Source: Candidatus Heimdallarchaeota archaeon (GTDB lineage: Archaea; Asgardarchaeota; Heimdallarchaeia; Heimdallarchaeales; Kariarchaeaceae). From it: a stretch of 64,000 nucleotides of DNA. Below, one piece after another: positions 54,115-62,631 of the stretch (position 1 is its first letter; each line of letters begins with the position of its first letter). The stretch lies in the NCBI GenBank assembly GCA_030149205.1, contig JASBSB010000007.1, positions 1 through 64,000 on the forward strand. Reading direction: 5' to 3'. Below the pieces are notes generated by a model. It was not told the DNA's origin. It did not search any database and saw only the letters and a program-made list of their open reading frames with translations. The position numbers were made by a program, and so were the translations under genes.

Positions 54115-55104
54115 GTGGAAGAACAGATTGTTGATTTATCCGTAGGCATGCCATTCGACTTACGGTCAACATTAGAGAGCCAGCAGTATTATTTAGCTGG
54201 TAAACACAGCGGGGTAAAACTTTGTCACTGGACAAAAAAGGATATGGTGGGTGAAGGACAGTGTTACAAGCATAAATTTTATGGGATTACAAGTTCCCAG
54301 TGTATGCAGGTGTCACCTGCGCTTACATGGTGTACAGAAAGGTGCCTTTTCTGTTGGAGAAGTGAAAGTTATGCTTTGGGAGACAACATGGATGAGATTG
54401 AGCATGATGCTCCTGATTGGCTGGTTAGAGAGATGATTAAAGGTCAACAGAAATTACTTTCTGGGTATGGTGGCAACCCAAAGGTTGATCGTGATTACTG
54501 GGAGAAAGCTTTACACCCCAAACATGTAGCTATCTCATTAAGTGGAGAACCCACGCTTTACAAGCATCTTGATGATTTTTTGGAGGTATGTCATGACCTT
54601 GGAATGACCACATTCTTAGTAACAAATGGAACTCAACCCGAAGTCTTGGCAAACCTGAAAAACCTTCCAACACAGCTTTATCTAACAGTTGCAGGGAATA
54701 CCCCAGAGATGCATTCTGCAATTACCAGACCATTTAACCCAAAACAAGCCTGGGAAAATCTAAACAGGACACTTGACGTTATGGCAGAATTAGACACACG
54801 TAAAGTTATACGAATGACACTTGTCAAAGGCAAGAATATGAGTAATCCGGAGAATTATGCAGAGATGTTTTTCAGAGCAAAGGCAAATTTTCTCGAGGCA
54901 AAAGGATTTGTCTCAGTTGGAGATGCACGTAACAATTACGGCTATGATAGAATGCCAAACCTTGAAGATATTCTCACATTTTCGAAAGAGATTTTACAAA
55001 ACTCTTCTAGGCACCTAGAGATTATTGATCAGTCGAAGAGCTCATGTGCAGTATTAATGGCACCAGAGGATTATGACTGGAGATTTTTAGAGCTAAAAGA
55101 TTGA
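54115..55104 (+). CDS. taw1: tRNA 4-demethylwyosine synthase (Taw1/TYW1)
   Basis: The 329-residue radical-SAM enzyme makes the tricyclic base of wyosine at G37 of tRNA-Phe. The radical-SAM cysteines are C73, C77 and C80 in CTERCLFCW; a second cluster would be held by C37, C50 and C63, with the spacing of TYW1. Downstream features include ISLSGEPTLY, FLVTNGTQP and KVIRMTLVKGKNM. The start is GTG at 54115. It is divergent from ZPR1. Archaeal-type, without the flavodoxin domain of eukaryotic TYW1. Confidence 0.93.
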   Translation: MEEQIVDLSVGMPFDLRSTLESQQYYLAGKHSGVKLCHWTKKDMVGEGQCYKHKFYGITSSQCMQVSPALTWCTERCLFCWRSESYALGDNMDEIEHDAPDWLVREMIKGQQKLLSGYGGNPKVDRDYWEKALHPKHVAISLSGEPTLYKHLDDFLEVCHDLGMTTFLVTNGTQPEVLANLKNLPTQLYLTVAGNTPEMHSAITRPFNPKQAWENLNRTLDVMAELDTRKVIRMTLVKGKNMSNPENYAEMFFRAKANFLEAKGFVSVGDARNNYGYDRMPNLEDILTFSKEILQNSSRHLEIIDQSKSSCAVLMAPEDYDWRFLELKD

Positions 55105-55223
55105 TAAAAGGGAAAACGAATATTCAATTTATTGGGATAGTTATAGTTATCAATCGATTAGGTTAAAATTTAGGGAAAGTTCAGAAGATTATGAATCACT
55201 AGGTGATTTGAGAGGTGTTTTAT

Positions 55224-55490
55224 TTGTCAGAAACAGATCAACAAATTGCAGAAGCCATCAGAATCCTAACTTACATAGCTGATGACTCAAGCGTTCCAAG
55301 AAATATTCGTAGAGCAGCCAGTAAAAGCGTAGAAACATTACAGGATGATTCAATGGAACTTGCAGTCAGAGCTCTGAATGCAATTGAATTTTTAGAGGAT
55401 ACAACCTCTGATCCCAACTGTCCTTATCATGCAAGAACTCTTCTTTGGCAGGCTATAACGAAGTTAGAGCTGCCAATGGATGAAAATTAG
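55224..55490 (+). CDS. UPF0147 family protein
   Basis: The 88-residue protein matches UPF0147, a small conserved archaeal helical protein of unknown function: IRILTYIADDSSVPRNIRRAASKS, then LAVRALNAIEFLEDTTSDPNCP and HARTLLWQAITKLE. The TTG at 55224, preceded by GAGAGGTG, is preferred over the GTG at 55215. The final G of its TAG stop is the first base of the following tRNA-Ser gene. Confidence 0.88.
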   Translation: MSETDQQIAEAIRILTYIADDSSVPRNIRRAASKSVETLQDDSMELAVRALNAIEFLEDTTSDPNCPYHARTLLWQAITKLELPMDEN

Positions 55491-55601
55491 GCGGGATGCT
55501 TTAGCCTGGTAGAAGGGTAGTCTCGAAAACTACTGTGCTCTGCACGCGGGGGTTCAAAATCCAAGAATTGAACACCTTGGATGAAATTCCCCCTCCCGTC
55601 A
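55490..55601 (+). tRNA. tRNA-Ser (CGA) with T-loop intron
   Basis: Acceptor GGCGGGA/TCCCGTC, D stem CTTT/AAGG, anticodon stem GTAGT/ACTAC with loop CTCGAAA (anticodon CGA, serine), and a long variable arm (GTGC-TCT-GCAC) fit a class II serine tRNA. The T stem is GGGGG (55548-55552) with CCCCC (55589-55593), but the loop between is 36 nt instead of 7. The extra 29 nt carry a 7-bp hairpin (ATCCAAG with CTTGGAT). This is best read as a non-canonical intron in the T-loop. The discriminator is A, unusual for serine. CCA is not encoded. Confidence 0.85.
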
Positions 55602-55611
55602 TTTTATAATT

Positions 55612-56589
55612 TTATAACTTTGCTCCACAAGATCCACAGAATTTTGCTTCAGCTGATACATGATTTCCACAGTTCACACAAAATTTTTCTTTCCCTTTAA
55701 GTTCATCATCAGTTGGGTCACCACAGGAGGGGCAGAATTTTGCAGCTGGAGAGAACATTGCTGAGCATTGATTGCATTTTATCATAACTTCTTCTGGTTT
55801 TGCAGCACCGGATTTGATTTGATCTGCTTTTCTCATCATTTCAGGCATCAAGAATGCTGTAGCCCCAAGCCCAGCTGCAGAATCACTGGGGAGTGCACCT
55901 GCTACATCTTTCATTGCAGAAAATGTTTGAATCTGATTTACATCAACACCAGATCTCATCCAGAAAAGTCTATCACGATATTCAGGAGTCGTATCTAATC
56001 CTGCGAAGTTTACGTTCTTCACACCGATTCCAAAATTCTTAAGATCTTTGTCAACAAGCTTCTCAACGTCCTTTGATGTTTTGGTAGATTCTTTCATCAC
56101 ATCGACAATGCTAAAATCTGAGAGTGACGAAATAAGCTGTTCCTGGAAAAATGATTTGAAAAATTCTTCAAAGCTGTTTTGTGAGAAGAGGTTTCTGTTT
56201 CCAACAATTTCCATTGCAAATTTTACAGGATCTGTGACATGATAAATATAATCGCCATAAAATTGTAGAGGAGCTAATTCTTTGGTCTGACTTCTACCAC
56301 CGAACTTTGCTCGGAAATCAGCTGTAGAAACAAATATTACCTCTGCATGGAAGGGATTTTTGTCATATCCTTTGATTGCTGATAACACTCTTGAAAGATA
56401 GGGGATGTTGTCGGTTTTTAGAACGTAATTACCGGGGGTAAATACATCATATACCTTCCCTTCTTGCATAAAAACTGCAACTTGATTAGGTTTGACAGTT
56501 AAATTATCTCCCCACTGAAGACGGTCTCTTGGGTGTCTCCAAACAATCTGTTGTCCAGATTGATCTAACCATTCAATAATTTCTGGCAT
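55612..56589 (-). CDS. SPFH-domain protein with double zinc ribbon
   Basis: The protein has 325 residues from the ATG at 56589. It has an SPFH-like body: IVWRHPRDRLQWGDNLTVKPNQ, VFTPGNYVLKT, YIYHVTDPVKFAMEIVGN and VKNVNFAGLDTTPEYRDRLFW. The C-terminus has three CxxC/CxxC zinc ribbons (CNQC, CPSCG, CVNCG, CGSCG), as in the 'virion core protein'-like SPFH family of prokaryotes. There is no membrane helix. It lies divergent from two membrane proteins with N-terminal zinc ribbons, which may form one functional unit. The frame is open to 56613, but the family starts at MPEIIEW. Confidence 0.85.
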   Translation of the reverse strand: MPEIIEWLDQSGQQIVWRHPRDRLQWGDNLTVKPNQVAVFMQEGKVYDVFTPGNYVLKTDNIPYLSRVLSAIKGYDKNPFHAEVIFVSTADFRAKFGGRSQTKELAPLQFYGDYIYHVTDPVKFAMEIVGNRNLFSQNSFEEFFKSFFQEQLISSLSDFSIVDVMKESTKTSKDVEKLVDKDLKNFGIGVKNVNFAGLDTTPEYRDRLFWMRSGVDVNQIQTFSAMKDVAGALPSDSAAGLGATAFLMPEMMRKADQIKSGAAKPEEVMIKCNQCSAMFSPAAKFCPSCGDPTDDELKGKEKFCVNCGNHVSAEAKFCGSCGAKL

Positions 56590-56742
56590 AATCTCATCTT
56601 TAAATATTAACATAAAAGTTTAATCAGGGAATATAAGCAATTATGCCAACTATCATGAACTTTTTCACACAATTTCATATTCCACAGTGAATTTATTACC
56701 CAATCCGAGTAATATTTTTATGCTTTCTTGAAATCGGCATTT

Positions 56743-57756
56743 ATGTCTCAGATAGGTTTAGTGGAGGGAAATTGTCCCACGTGTTCTGCACCGACAAATG
56801 TTAATCCAGAGGATATCATTATAATCTGTGAGTTTTGTGGAACAGCGTTTTCAACATCTTTTAAGAAGATTGAGAATCACTTTATATTCCCTCCAAAAGC
56901 CGATTTACAAACAATTCAAACTGAGCTAATCGACAAAATCAATAAAAAGCTGAAATTTCGTGGTGTGAAGGTGAATCAAAGCATCACTTTAGAGAAGGTA
57001 TTCGTCCCTTTCTGGCTTGTGAAGCTTAAGGCAGATACACATTACGAAGGGTATAGACGAGAGTCCAGAACCAAGACAAGAACTGTCACAAGAAATGGTA
57101 AAACCGAGACTGAGACAGAGCATATCACGGTGTATGTTCCTGTATCAAGAAACATCAATGAGACCAGAATTATTCCGGTTCTGTCTAGAAGATCCAAGGC
57201 ATTATTCGGTGTTAAGGGTATTTCTAATAGACTCATTCAAAAGATAAACACAGAACAACCCATGAAATTTTCAAAAGACTTACTCCTTGATGAGGTTGAG
57301 AGAATCAAATTCTTGAAAGCTGAGCTGAACCAGTATGAGGGAAAAGAAACTGGTGAAACTGTTATACAGGATGAACACCGAAGCAGGGCATCAAAAGATA
57401 CCACAGAACTTTTTGATTGTAGAACTTCTGTAAATGTGTTAGAAACAATTTTATTACATTATCCAATTATAAATGCCGAGTATACTGTCAATCATAAGAC
57501 TTTTCGAGTTGTTTTGGATGGGACCACATCACAGATACTTAGTGCAGAATATCCTATTACTCTGAGATATAAATCACTGGCTGTTTCAATACTTAGTATT
57601 TTGGTGCTTGTTCCATTCATTGTTTATGCTTATTTGGAGCAGACTGGGCGAACAATTTCTGATGTCCTTCTTTTCATAACAGTAGTGGGAGGAGTAATAG
57701 CATTTTTCGTCAATTATAAACTGTGGCAAACAGAATCACGGGAGGTCTTAGCATGA
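56743..57756 (+). CDS. Zinc-ribbon membrane protein (first of a tandem pair)
   Basis: The protein has 337 residues from the ATG at 56743. It opens with a zinc ribbon (CPTCSAPTNVN, CEFCGTAF), a large soluble domain (about 40-270, including FVPFWLVKLKADTHYEG), and two C-terminal membrane helices (SLAVSILSILVLVPFIVYAY, ISDVLLFITVVGGVIAFFV). It resembles the next gene in layout: zinc ribbon, a 'VPFW' strand motif, and two end helices. The stop overlaps the next start (ATGA). The function is unknown; the divergent SPFH/zinc-ribbon gene suggests a joint membrane role. Confidence 0.7.
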   Translation: MSQIGLVEGNCPTCSAPTNVNPEDIIIICEFCGTAFSTSFKKIENHFIFPPKADLQTIQTELIDKINKKLKFRGVKVNQSITLEKVFVPFWLVKLKADTHYEGYRRESRTKTRTVTRNGKTETETEHITVYVPVSRNINETRIIPVLSRRSKALFGVKGISNRLIQKINTEQPMKFSKDLLLDEVERIKFLKAELNQYEGKETGETVIQDEHRSRASKDTTELFDCRTSVNVLETILLHYPIINAEYTVNHKTFRVVLDGTTSQILSAEYPITLRYKSLAVSILSILVLVPFIVYAYLEQTGRTISDVLLFITVVGGVIAFFVNYKLWQTESREVLA

Positions 57757-58757
57757 CGACACTTATAGATGTGAAATGTGAACAGTGTGGAGCAGACCTT
57801 CGTGTATCAGAAAATGCAACGATTGCAAAGTGTCCATATTGTAATTACTTTACACAACTAAAAGAGGTAAAGGAGACTGAAGAGAGATATCTGCTGACAG
57901 TAAACCATCAGATTGAGGATCTAGAAAAACTACTTGTTGGTGACTTACTCAAGGTTCCTACAGTACCTTCTTCAATAAGAAATTCAATTCAGATCATAAA
58001 TGCAAAGCTGGTTTACGAACCATACTTTGTTTCAACTGTACATGGAAACATGAAGTGGAGGGGTGAGGGAAGATCTGCAAACTACTCTTTTTCCTACGAG
58101 GGGGGATATCGAAACATTTCATTTTATCTTAAACCAGAGGCAGGTGTATTTGACGATTTTCAGATATTTGTTCAATATGCAGGAAATCGAAGAGAGGATG
58201 TTTTTCAAAACTACCTCCTTTCAACAGAGGGAAAAGAATTTTTTGCAGAGAGCACAGTTTCCTCAAGAGGTGGTGAAATAGAAAAGGAAGCCTTTGATTT
58301 TTCCCAGGCTGGTGAACGATCAGTAGGTTTTCTGAGGAATAAGCAGCTTAATTTGTTGAATCAAGAGATACAAAAAGTTCAAGATAAAGAAGAAAAATAT
58401 AGACTTCTGAACAATGAACTAATCTACGTTCCCTTCTGGATTGTTGATTTTGCCTATAAGAAGGGGGCAAAAACTAAGAAAGCAATTGTAGATGCCTCCA
58501 GCGGTGATACACTCATACTTGAAATTCCAAAAGGCAGGTTATTTATTATGACGCTGTTTTTTTCAGTTTTTATTTACTCTATGCTCATTGGTTTAACATT
58601 TTTGTTTGACCCAACCCTACTAATTGATATTTCAAATGATAAACTTCCTTTAGGTGTCAGATTTACTGGACCGATCTTCCTAATTATCTTTGTAGGATTG
58701 CTTATACAGACCATGACCTATCTTCTGAGGTCTACGTTTAAAGAAAGAAGACTTTAG
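57753..58757 (+). CDS. Zinc-ribbon membrane protein (second of a tandem pair)
   Basis: The protein has 334 residues from the ATG at 57753, with GGAGGT upstream and an ATGA overlap with the preceding gene. It has an N-terminal zinc ribbon (CEQCGADL, CPYCNYF), a soluble middle with YVPFWIVDFAYKKG near residue 230, and two C-terminal membrane helices (LFIMTLFFSVFIYSMLIGL and GPIFLIIFVGLLIQTMTYLL). The shared architecture suggests it arose by duplication with the previous gene and that the products form a hetero-complex. No catalytic motif is visible. Confidence 0.7.
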   Translation: MTTLIDVKCEQCGADLRVSENATIAKCPYCNYFTQLKEVKETEERYLLTVNHQIEDLEKLLVGDLLKVPTVPSSIRNSIQIINAKLVYEPYFVSTVHGNMKWRGEGRSANYSFSYEGGYRNISFYLKPEAGVFDDFQIFVQYAGNRREDVFQNYLLSTEGKEFFAESTVSSRGGEIEKEAFDFSQAGERSVGFLRNKQLNLLNQEIQKVQDKEEKYRLLNNELIYVPFWIVDFAYKKGAKTKKAIVDASSGDTLILEIPKGRLFIMTLFFSVFIYSMLIGLTFLFDPTLLIDISNDKLPLGVRFTGPIFLIIFVGLLIQTMTYLLRSTFKERRL

Positions 58758-58812
58758 TAAGACCGAAAATTAAAGCATTATACAATGTGAATAGTTTGGA
58801 CTTAGATATTAA

Positions 58813-58822
58813 TAGCTTTAAA
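58813..58822 (+). promoter_or_regulatory. TATA box of the PEP carboxylase gene
   Basis: TAGCTTTAAA ends 21 nt before the ATG at 58844, placing the transcript start at or near the ATG; no ribosome-binding site is seen. The same element precedes the slipin gene at similar distance, indicating leaderless transcription. Confidence 0.5.
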
Positions 58823-58843
58823 CCCTGAAAGAATTACTTCAAA

Positions 58844-61690
58844 ATGGACGATCCTCGTTTACAGCTCTCTAAAGAAATTTTATCTCCTAACATTAAGCTT
58901 TTTGGTGATATTTTAGGTGAAGTTATCGTTGAACAAAATGGTGTAGAATCATTGGAATTGGAGGAAGATGTAAGAAAGCTTACAAAGGAATTTAGAGAGA
59001 TAGGTAATTCAGAGGCACTTATTCAATCAAAAAGAATAATAGAACAGCTTAATTTAGGGAACAAAAATTTATTAATACGGGCATTTAGCATCTTCTTTCA
59101 ACTTGCTAACTTGGCAGAAGAAGACTATAGGATACATGTAAATAATACCTACAAAGATACTGAAAATGACACATTGACACACATGATTCAGGATATCAGG
59201 GCTTATAATTTGAGCCCTGAAGAGTTAATCTTACTGTTTCAGCAGATTCATATAAGGTTAGTCTGGACAGCTCACCCCACTGAGGCAAGACGAATGTCAA
59301 TTATGACAAAATTAAGGCAAATATTTCAATTGATTGAAAAGGTGGAATCTTATGATTCTAAGAGTTTGGATTATCATTTTAACAGAAAAAGGATTAAGGA
59401 ATTGGTGACTCTCCTTTGGCAATCTGATGATTTACGGGAACAAAAAGTGAAGGTACTTGATGAGGTCAGAACTGGTCTTTTCTATTTTGAGAGTACAATT
59501 TTTGAAACCTTACCAAAACTGTATATGGATTTAGAGGTGTTGTTAGCAGAAGCATATCCAAATTTTGATTGGAGTAACTTACCAACATTTTTGAATTTTG
59601 GATCCTGGGTTGGGGGAGATCGAGATGGCCACCCAGGGGTAACCTCTGAAATTACAATTCAGACCCTCTTGTTACATAAGAGACTTTGTTTGAGAAAATA
59701 TATTGATGGGGTTAATACACTTATCCAAGATTTATCAATATCCACAAGTCTGGTCCCTATTTCAGAAGAATTACGTGTTAATCTAGAGAATGAAACTGAG
59801 AAATTCACAGATTTTGCAAAATACACCTCAAGTCTAAACAAGACAGAACCCTATCGTAGAAAGCTTGATTTTATGAGATTGAAGCTTGAAAATACGTTAG
59901 AAAGGGTTGAAGAATTAGCGGAACAGGTGGGATTAGGGAGAACATTGGTTGGTTCTCACCTGATGACACAAATTAACCCAGATTATTTTATTTATTACAA
60001 ACGTTCTACTGAGTTTTTGGAGGATTTGAATATTTTAAGAAAATCTTTGACTGAGAATAAAGCTTCAATTATCGCCCATGGTGAGTTAGAGTTTATCATC
60101 AAACAGGTAAATATCTTTGGGTTTCATCTTGCACCACTTGATTTGAGACAGCACTCTAAACGTCACCTTGAAACAGTTTCAGAGATTTTTCATTTCATCG
60201 GTGTGCAAGATTTTGATAAGCTGGGATTTGAGGATAAAAGAGACATATTGCTTAAAGAGCTGAACAATCTTAGACCACTGGGTGCTCTGTTTAATCTCAA
60301 TAATTTTTCAGATAATGTTAAAGAGATTATTAGAACTTTATTAGTGGCTAAACAATCAATTGAAACCATATCACCTCGTGTGATTGATTCTTACATCATT
60401 TCAATGAGTAAGGATGAAACAGATGTTTATAATCTGATGTTGTTGATGAAGGAGATTGGATTGATCAAAATCAAGGATGGAAAGGCAATTTTTGGTCTTA
60501 TAGATATAGTTCCACTTTTTGAGACCAAGCTGGATTTAGAAAATGCACCAGAAGTTATGGATAGACTCTACTCAGACCCACTTTATAGATCCTACATCAA
60601 TTTAAAGCAAAACACACAGGAGATTATGATTGGGTATAGTGATAGCATGAAGGATGCAGGATTTCTTCAATCTAATTTCATGCTTATTCAGGCACAATTG
60701 AGGTTGAAAGAAGTTGCAGATAAGCATGGGGTAAAACTTAGAATATTTCATGGGAGAGGAGGTTCTATTTCAAGAGGCGGAGGTCCCACACACAAGTCAA
60801 TTTTAGGGCAACTCCCTGAGACCGTTTTTAACATCAAAATTACAGAGCAAGGAGAGGTAATAGGATTCAATTATGCAAATAAACTCATTGCTTACAGACA
60901 TTTAGAGCAAATTGTAAGTGCAGGTGTGTATCGCTGTGTCAGTGACATAAAGCTTCCGAGAGAGCAAAACAAGGCTTACAACTATGAAAGATATTTTAGT
61001 GTATTGAAAGAACTAGCCTCTACCTCCTATATCACATATGAGAAGTTGGTGAAACACGATCCAGAATTTTTGAAGTTTTACCAAGAATTTACACCTTTGG
61101 ATGTGATTGAACGAGCTACAATTGGATCACGTCCGAGTAGAAGAGGTATTGGAGAAGTTAAGGGAATCGAGGACCTTCGTGCCATTCCTTGGGTCTTTTC
61201 TTGGATGCAAACGAGATTAATTTTTACAGCCTATTATGGAGCTGGTACAGCACTTCGTACATTCATCAGTCAAAAGGGAATAAGTACTTTAAAGGAAATT
61301 TATACTGAATGGCCTTTTTTTCAATCATTAATTGATAACCTTCAAATGATCTGTACAAAGGTTGATATTGATATTGCAAAACAATATCTGGAGCTTTGTC
61401 TGACTGCGGATGTGAAAATATTCGATCAAATCTCTGAGGAGTATGATAAAACCAAGGCTAGTATACTCGAATTGGTGGGTGAAAAGGAACTTTTAGAGAG
61501 TGCACCAGACATTAGAAACTCAGTTCTCAGAAGAAATCCCTACACAGATCCATTAAATCTTATTCAGGTGGAGCTTGTAAAAGAATGGCGTAGTAAAGGT
61601 AAACCCGATGATCTTTCATCCACGGGATTGTTAAGGTCTCTTTTACAAACTGTCAATGGAATTGCAGCAGGTCTAAAAAACACAGGTTAA
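58844..61690 (+). CDS. ppc: Phosphoenolpyruvate carboxylase (full-length bacterial type)
   Basis: The 948-residue protein is a bacterial-type PEP carboxylase, which adds bicarbonate to PEP to give oxaloacetate. Motifs are TAHPTEARR (142-150, catalytic His144), GSWVGGDRDGHPGV, FHGRGGSISRGGGPTH, IGSRPSRRG and VFSWMQTR, ending NGIAAGLKNTG as usual. Most archaea that have PEPC carry the short archaeal type of about 500 residues, so this long form suggests acquisition from bacteria at some point. It is transcribed alone from a leaderless-type promoter. Confidence 0.96.
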   Translation: MDDPRLQLSKEILSPNIKLFGDILGEVIVEQNGVESLELEEDVRKLTKEFREIGNSEALIQSKRIIEQLNLGNKNLLIRAFSIFFQLANLAEEDYRIHVNNTYKDTENDTLTHMIQDIRAYNLSPEELILLFQQIHIRLVWTAHPTEARRMSIMTKLRQIFQLIEKVESYDSKSLDYHFNRKRIKELVTLLWQSDDLREQKVKVLDEVRTGLFYFESTIFETLPKLYMDLEVLLAEAYPNFDWSNLPTFLNFGSWVGGDRDGHPGVTSEITIQTLLLHKRLCLRKYIDGVNTLIQDLSISTSLVPISEELRVNLENETEKFTDFAKYTSSLNKTEPYRRKLDFMRLKLENTLERVEELAEQVGLGRTLVGSHLMTQINPDYFIYYKRSTEFLEDLNILRKSLTENKASIIAHGELEFIIKQVNIFGFHLAPLDLRQHSKRHLETVSEIFHFIGVQDFDKLGFEDKRDILLKELNNLRPLGALFNLNNFSDNVKEIIRTLLVAKQSIETISPRVIDSYIISMSKDETDVYNLMLLMKEIGLIKIKDGKAIFGLIDIVPLFETKLDLENAPEVMDRLYSDPLYRSYINLKQNTQEIMIGYSDSMKDAGFLQSNFMLIQAQLRLKEVADKHGVKLRIFHGRGGSISRGGGPTHKSILGQLPETVFNIKITEQGEVIGFNYANKLIAYRHLEQIVSAGVYRCVSDIKLPREQNKAYNYERYFSVLKELASTSYITYEKLVKHDPEFLKFYQEFTPLDVIERATIGSRPSRRGIGEVKGIEDLRAIPWVFSWMQTRLIFTAYYGAGTALRTFISQKGISTLKEIYTEWPFFQSLIDNLQMICTKVDIDIAKQYLELCLTADVKIFDQISEEYDKTKASILELVGEKELLESAPDIRNSVLRRNPYTDPLNLIQVELVKEWRSKGKPDDLSSTGLLRSLLQTVNGIAAGLKNTG

Positions 61691-61803
61691 AAGAGAATAG
61701 TGGAGTAAATTTCTAAAAAATAGTTGCGATTATAATTAAGTAAGAAGTAAAATATTATATTTAGATATAATAGTGATTGTATAGTTGGAAAAGGAGATCA
61801 AAA

Positions 61804-62598
61804 ATGAGTACAGTCATTTATAACAAAGAAGGAACCTTTCTGAGCACAGTTAAAAACATTGCTAAAATTACATTGAACAAACCGGGATCATTAAATGCAC
61901 TTGGTCCAGATCTATTAGGTGATTTGGAGGATGCATTTACGAAGGCAGAAGAAGACCCAGAGGTAAGAACAATTATTATTACTGGTGAAGGAAAGGCATT
62001 CTGTGCTGGAGCAGATCTCAAAGCTCTTGGACAGTTGAATGAACAGGAGGCACATGAATATTCTAAGAGAGGCCAGGCATTTTTCAGAAGAATTGAAAAT
62101 TCATCAAAAGCAGTAATTGCAGCAATAAATGGAATCTGTCTAGGAGGAGGATTAGAGATGGCAATGTCATGTGATATCCGCGTTGCAGCAGCAGAGATAA
62201 AGATCGGGTTACCAGAGGTTTCTTTGGGATTGATCCCAGCATGGGGTGGTTCTCAAAGACTACCCAGACTGGTTGGTATGTCAAAAGCACGAGAAATGAT
62301 TTTGACTGGAACCTTTATTTCATCAGAAGAGGCATTAGAAATGGGTCTTGTAAGTAAAGTTGTACCAGCTGATGAACTGGCAGCAACAGCAGGATTTCTC
62401 GCAGCTAAGGTTGGAGATAATGCACCTTTGGCAGTTAAATATGCTAAAGAGTCAATGAATAAGAGCAGAACTGCAACAATTGAAGAAGGAAACGCCTTTG
62501 AGCTTGAGATCGCAGACAAATTGGCAAAAACCTCTGATCTTAGAGAGGGTATCACCGCAGTCTTGGAAAAAAGAAAGCCAGTGTTTAAAGGCGAGTAA
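61804..62598 (+). CDS. Enoyl-CoA hydratase (crotonase family)
   Basis: The 264-residue protein has the crotonase fold: IIITGEGKAFCAGADLKAL (CoA-binding oxyanion hole), CLGGGLEMAMSCDIRVA with the first catalytic Glu in GGGLE, and LPEVSLGLIPAWGGSQRLPRLVG with the second Glu in LPE. Both active-site glutamates are thus present, supporting hydratase activity. The ATG at 61804 has AAGGAG 8 nt upstream; a start at 61777 is less likely. It precedes the thiolase and DUF35 genes and probably forms an operon in fatty-acid or butyrate-type CoA metabolism. Confidence 0.93.
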   Translation: MSTVIYNKEGTFLSTVKNIAKITLNKPGSLNALGPDLLGDLEDAFTKAEEDPEVRTIIITGEGKAFCAGADLKALGQLNEQEAHEYSKRGQAFFRRIENSSKAVIAAINGICLGGGLEMAMSCDIRVAAAEIKIGLPEVSLGLIPAWGGSQRLPRLVGMSKAREMILTGTFISSEEALEMGLVSKVVPADELAATAGFLAAKVGDNAPLAVKYAKESMNKSRTATIEEGNAFELEIADKLAKTSDLREGITAVLEKRKPVFKGE

Positions 62599-62631
62599 GT
62601 GCAATAGTTAGTTACTAGGTGAAAAATAGAT

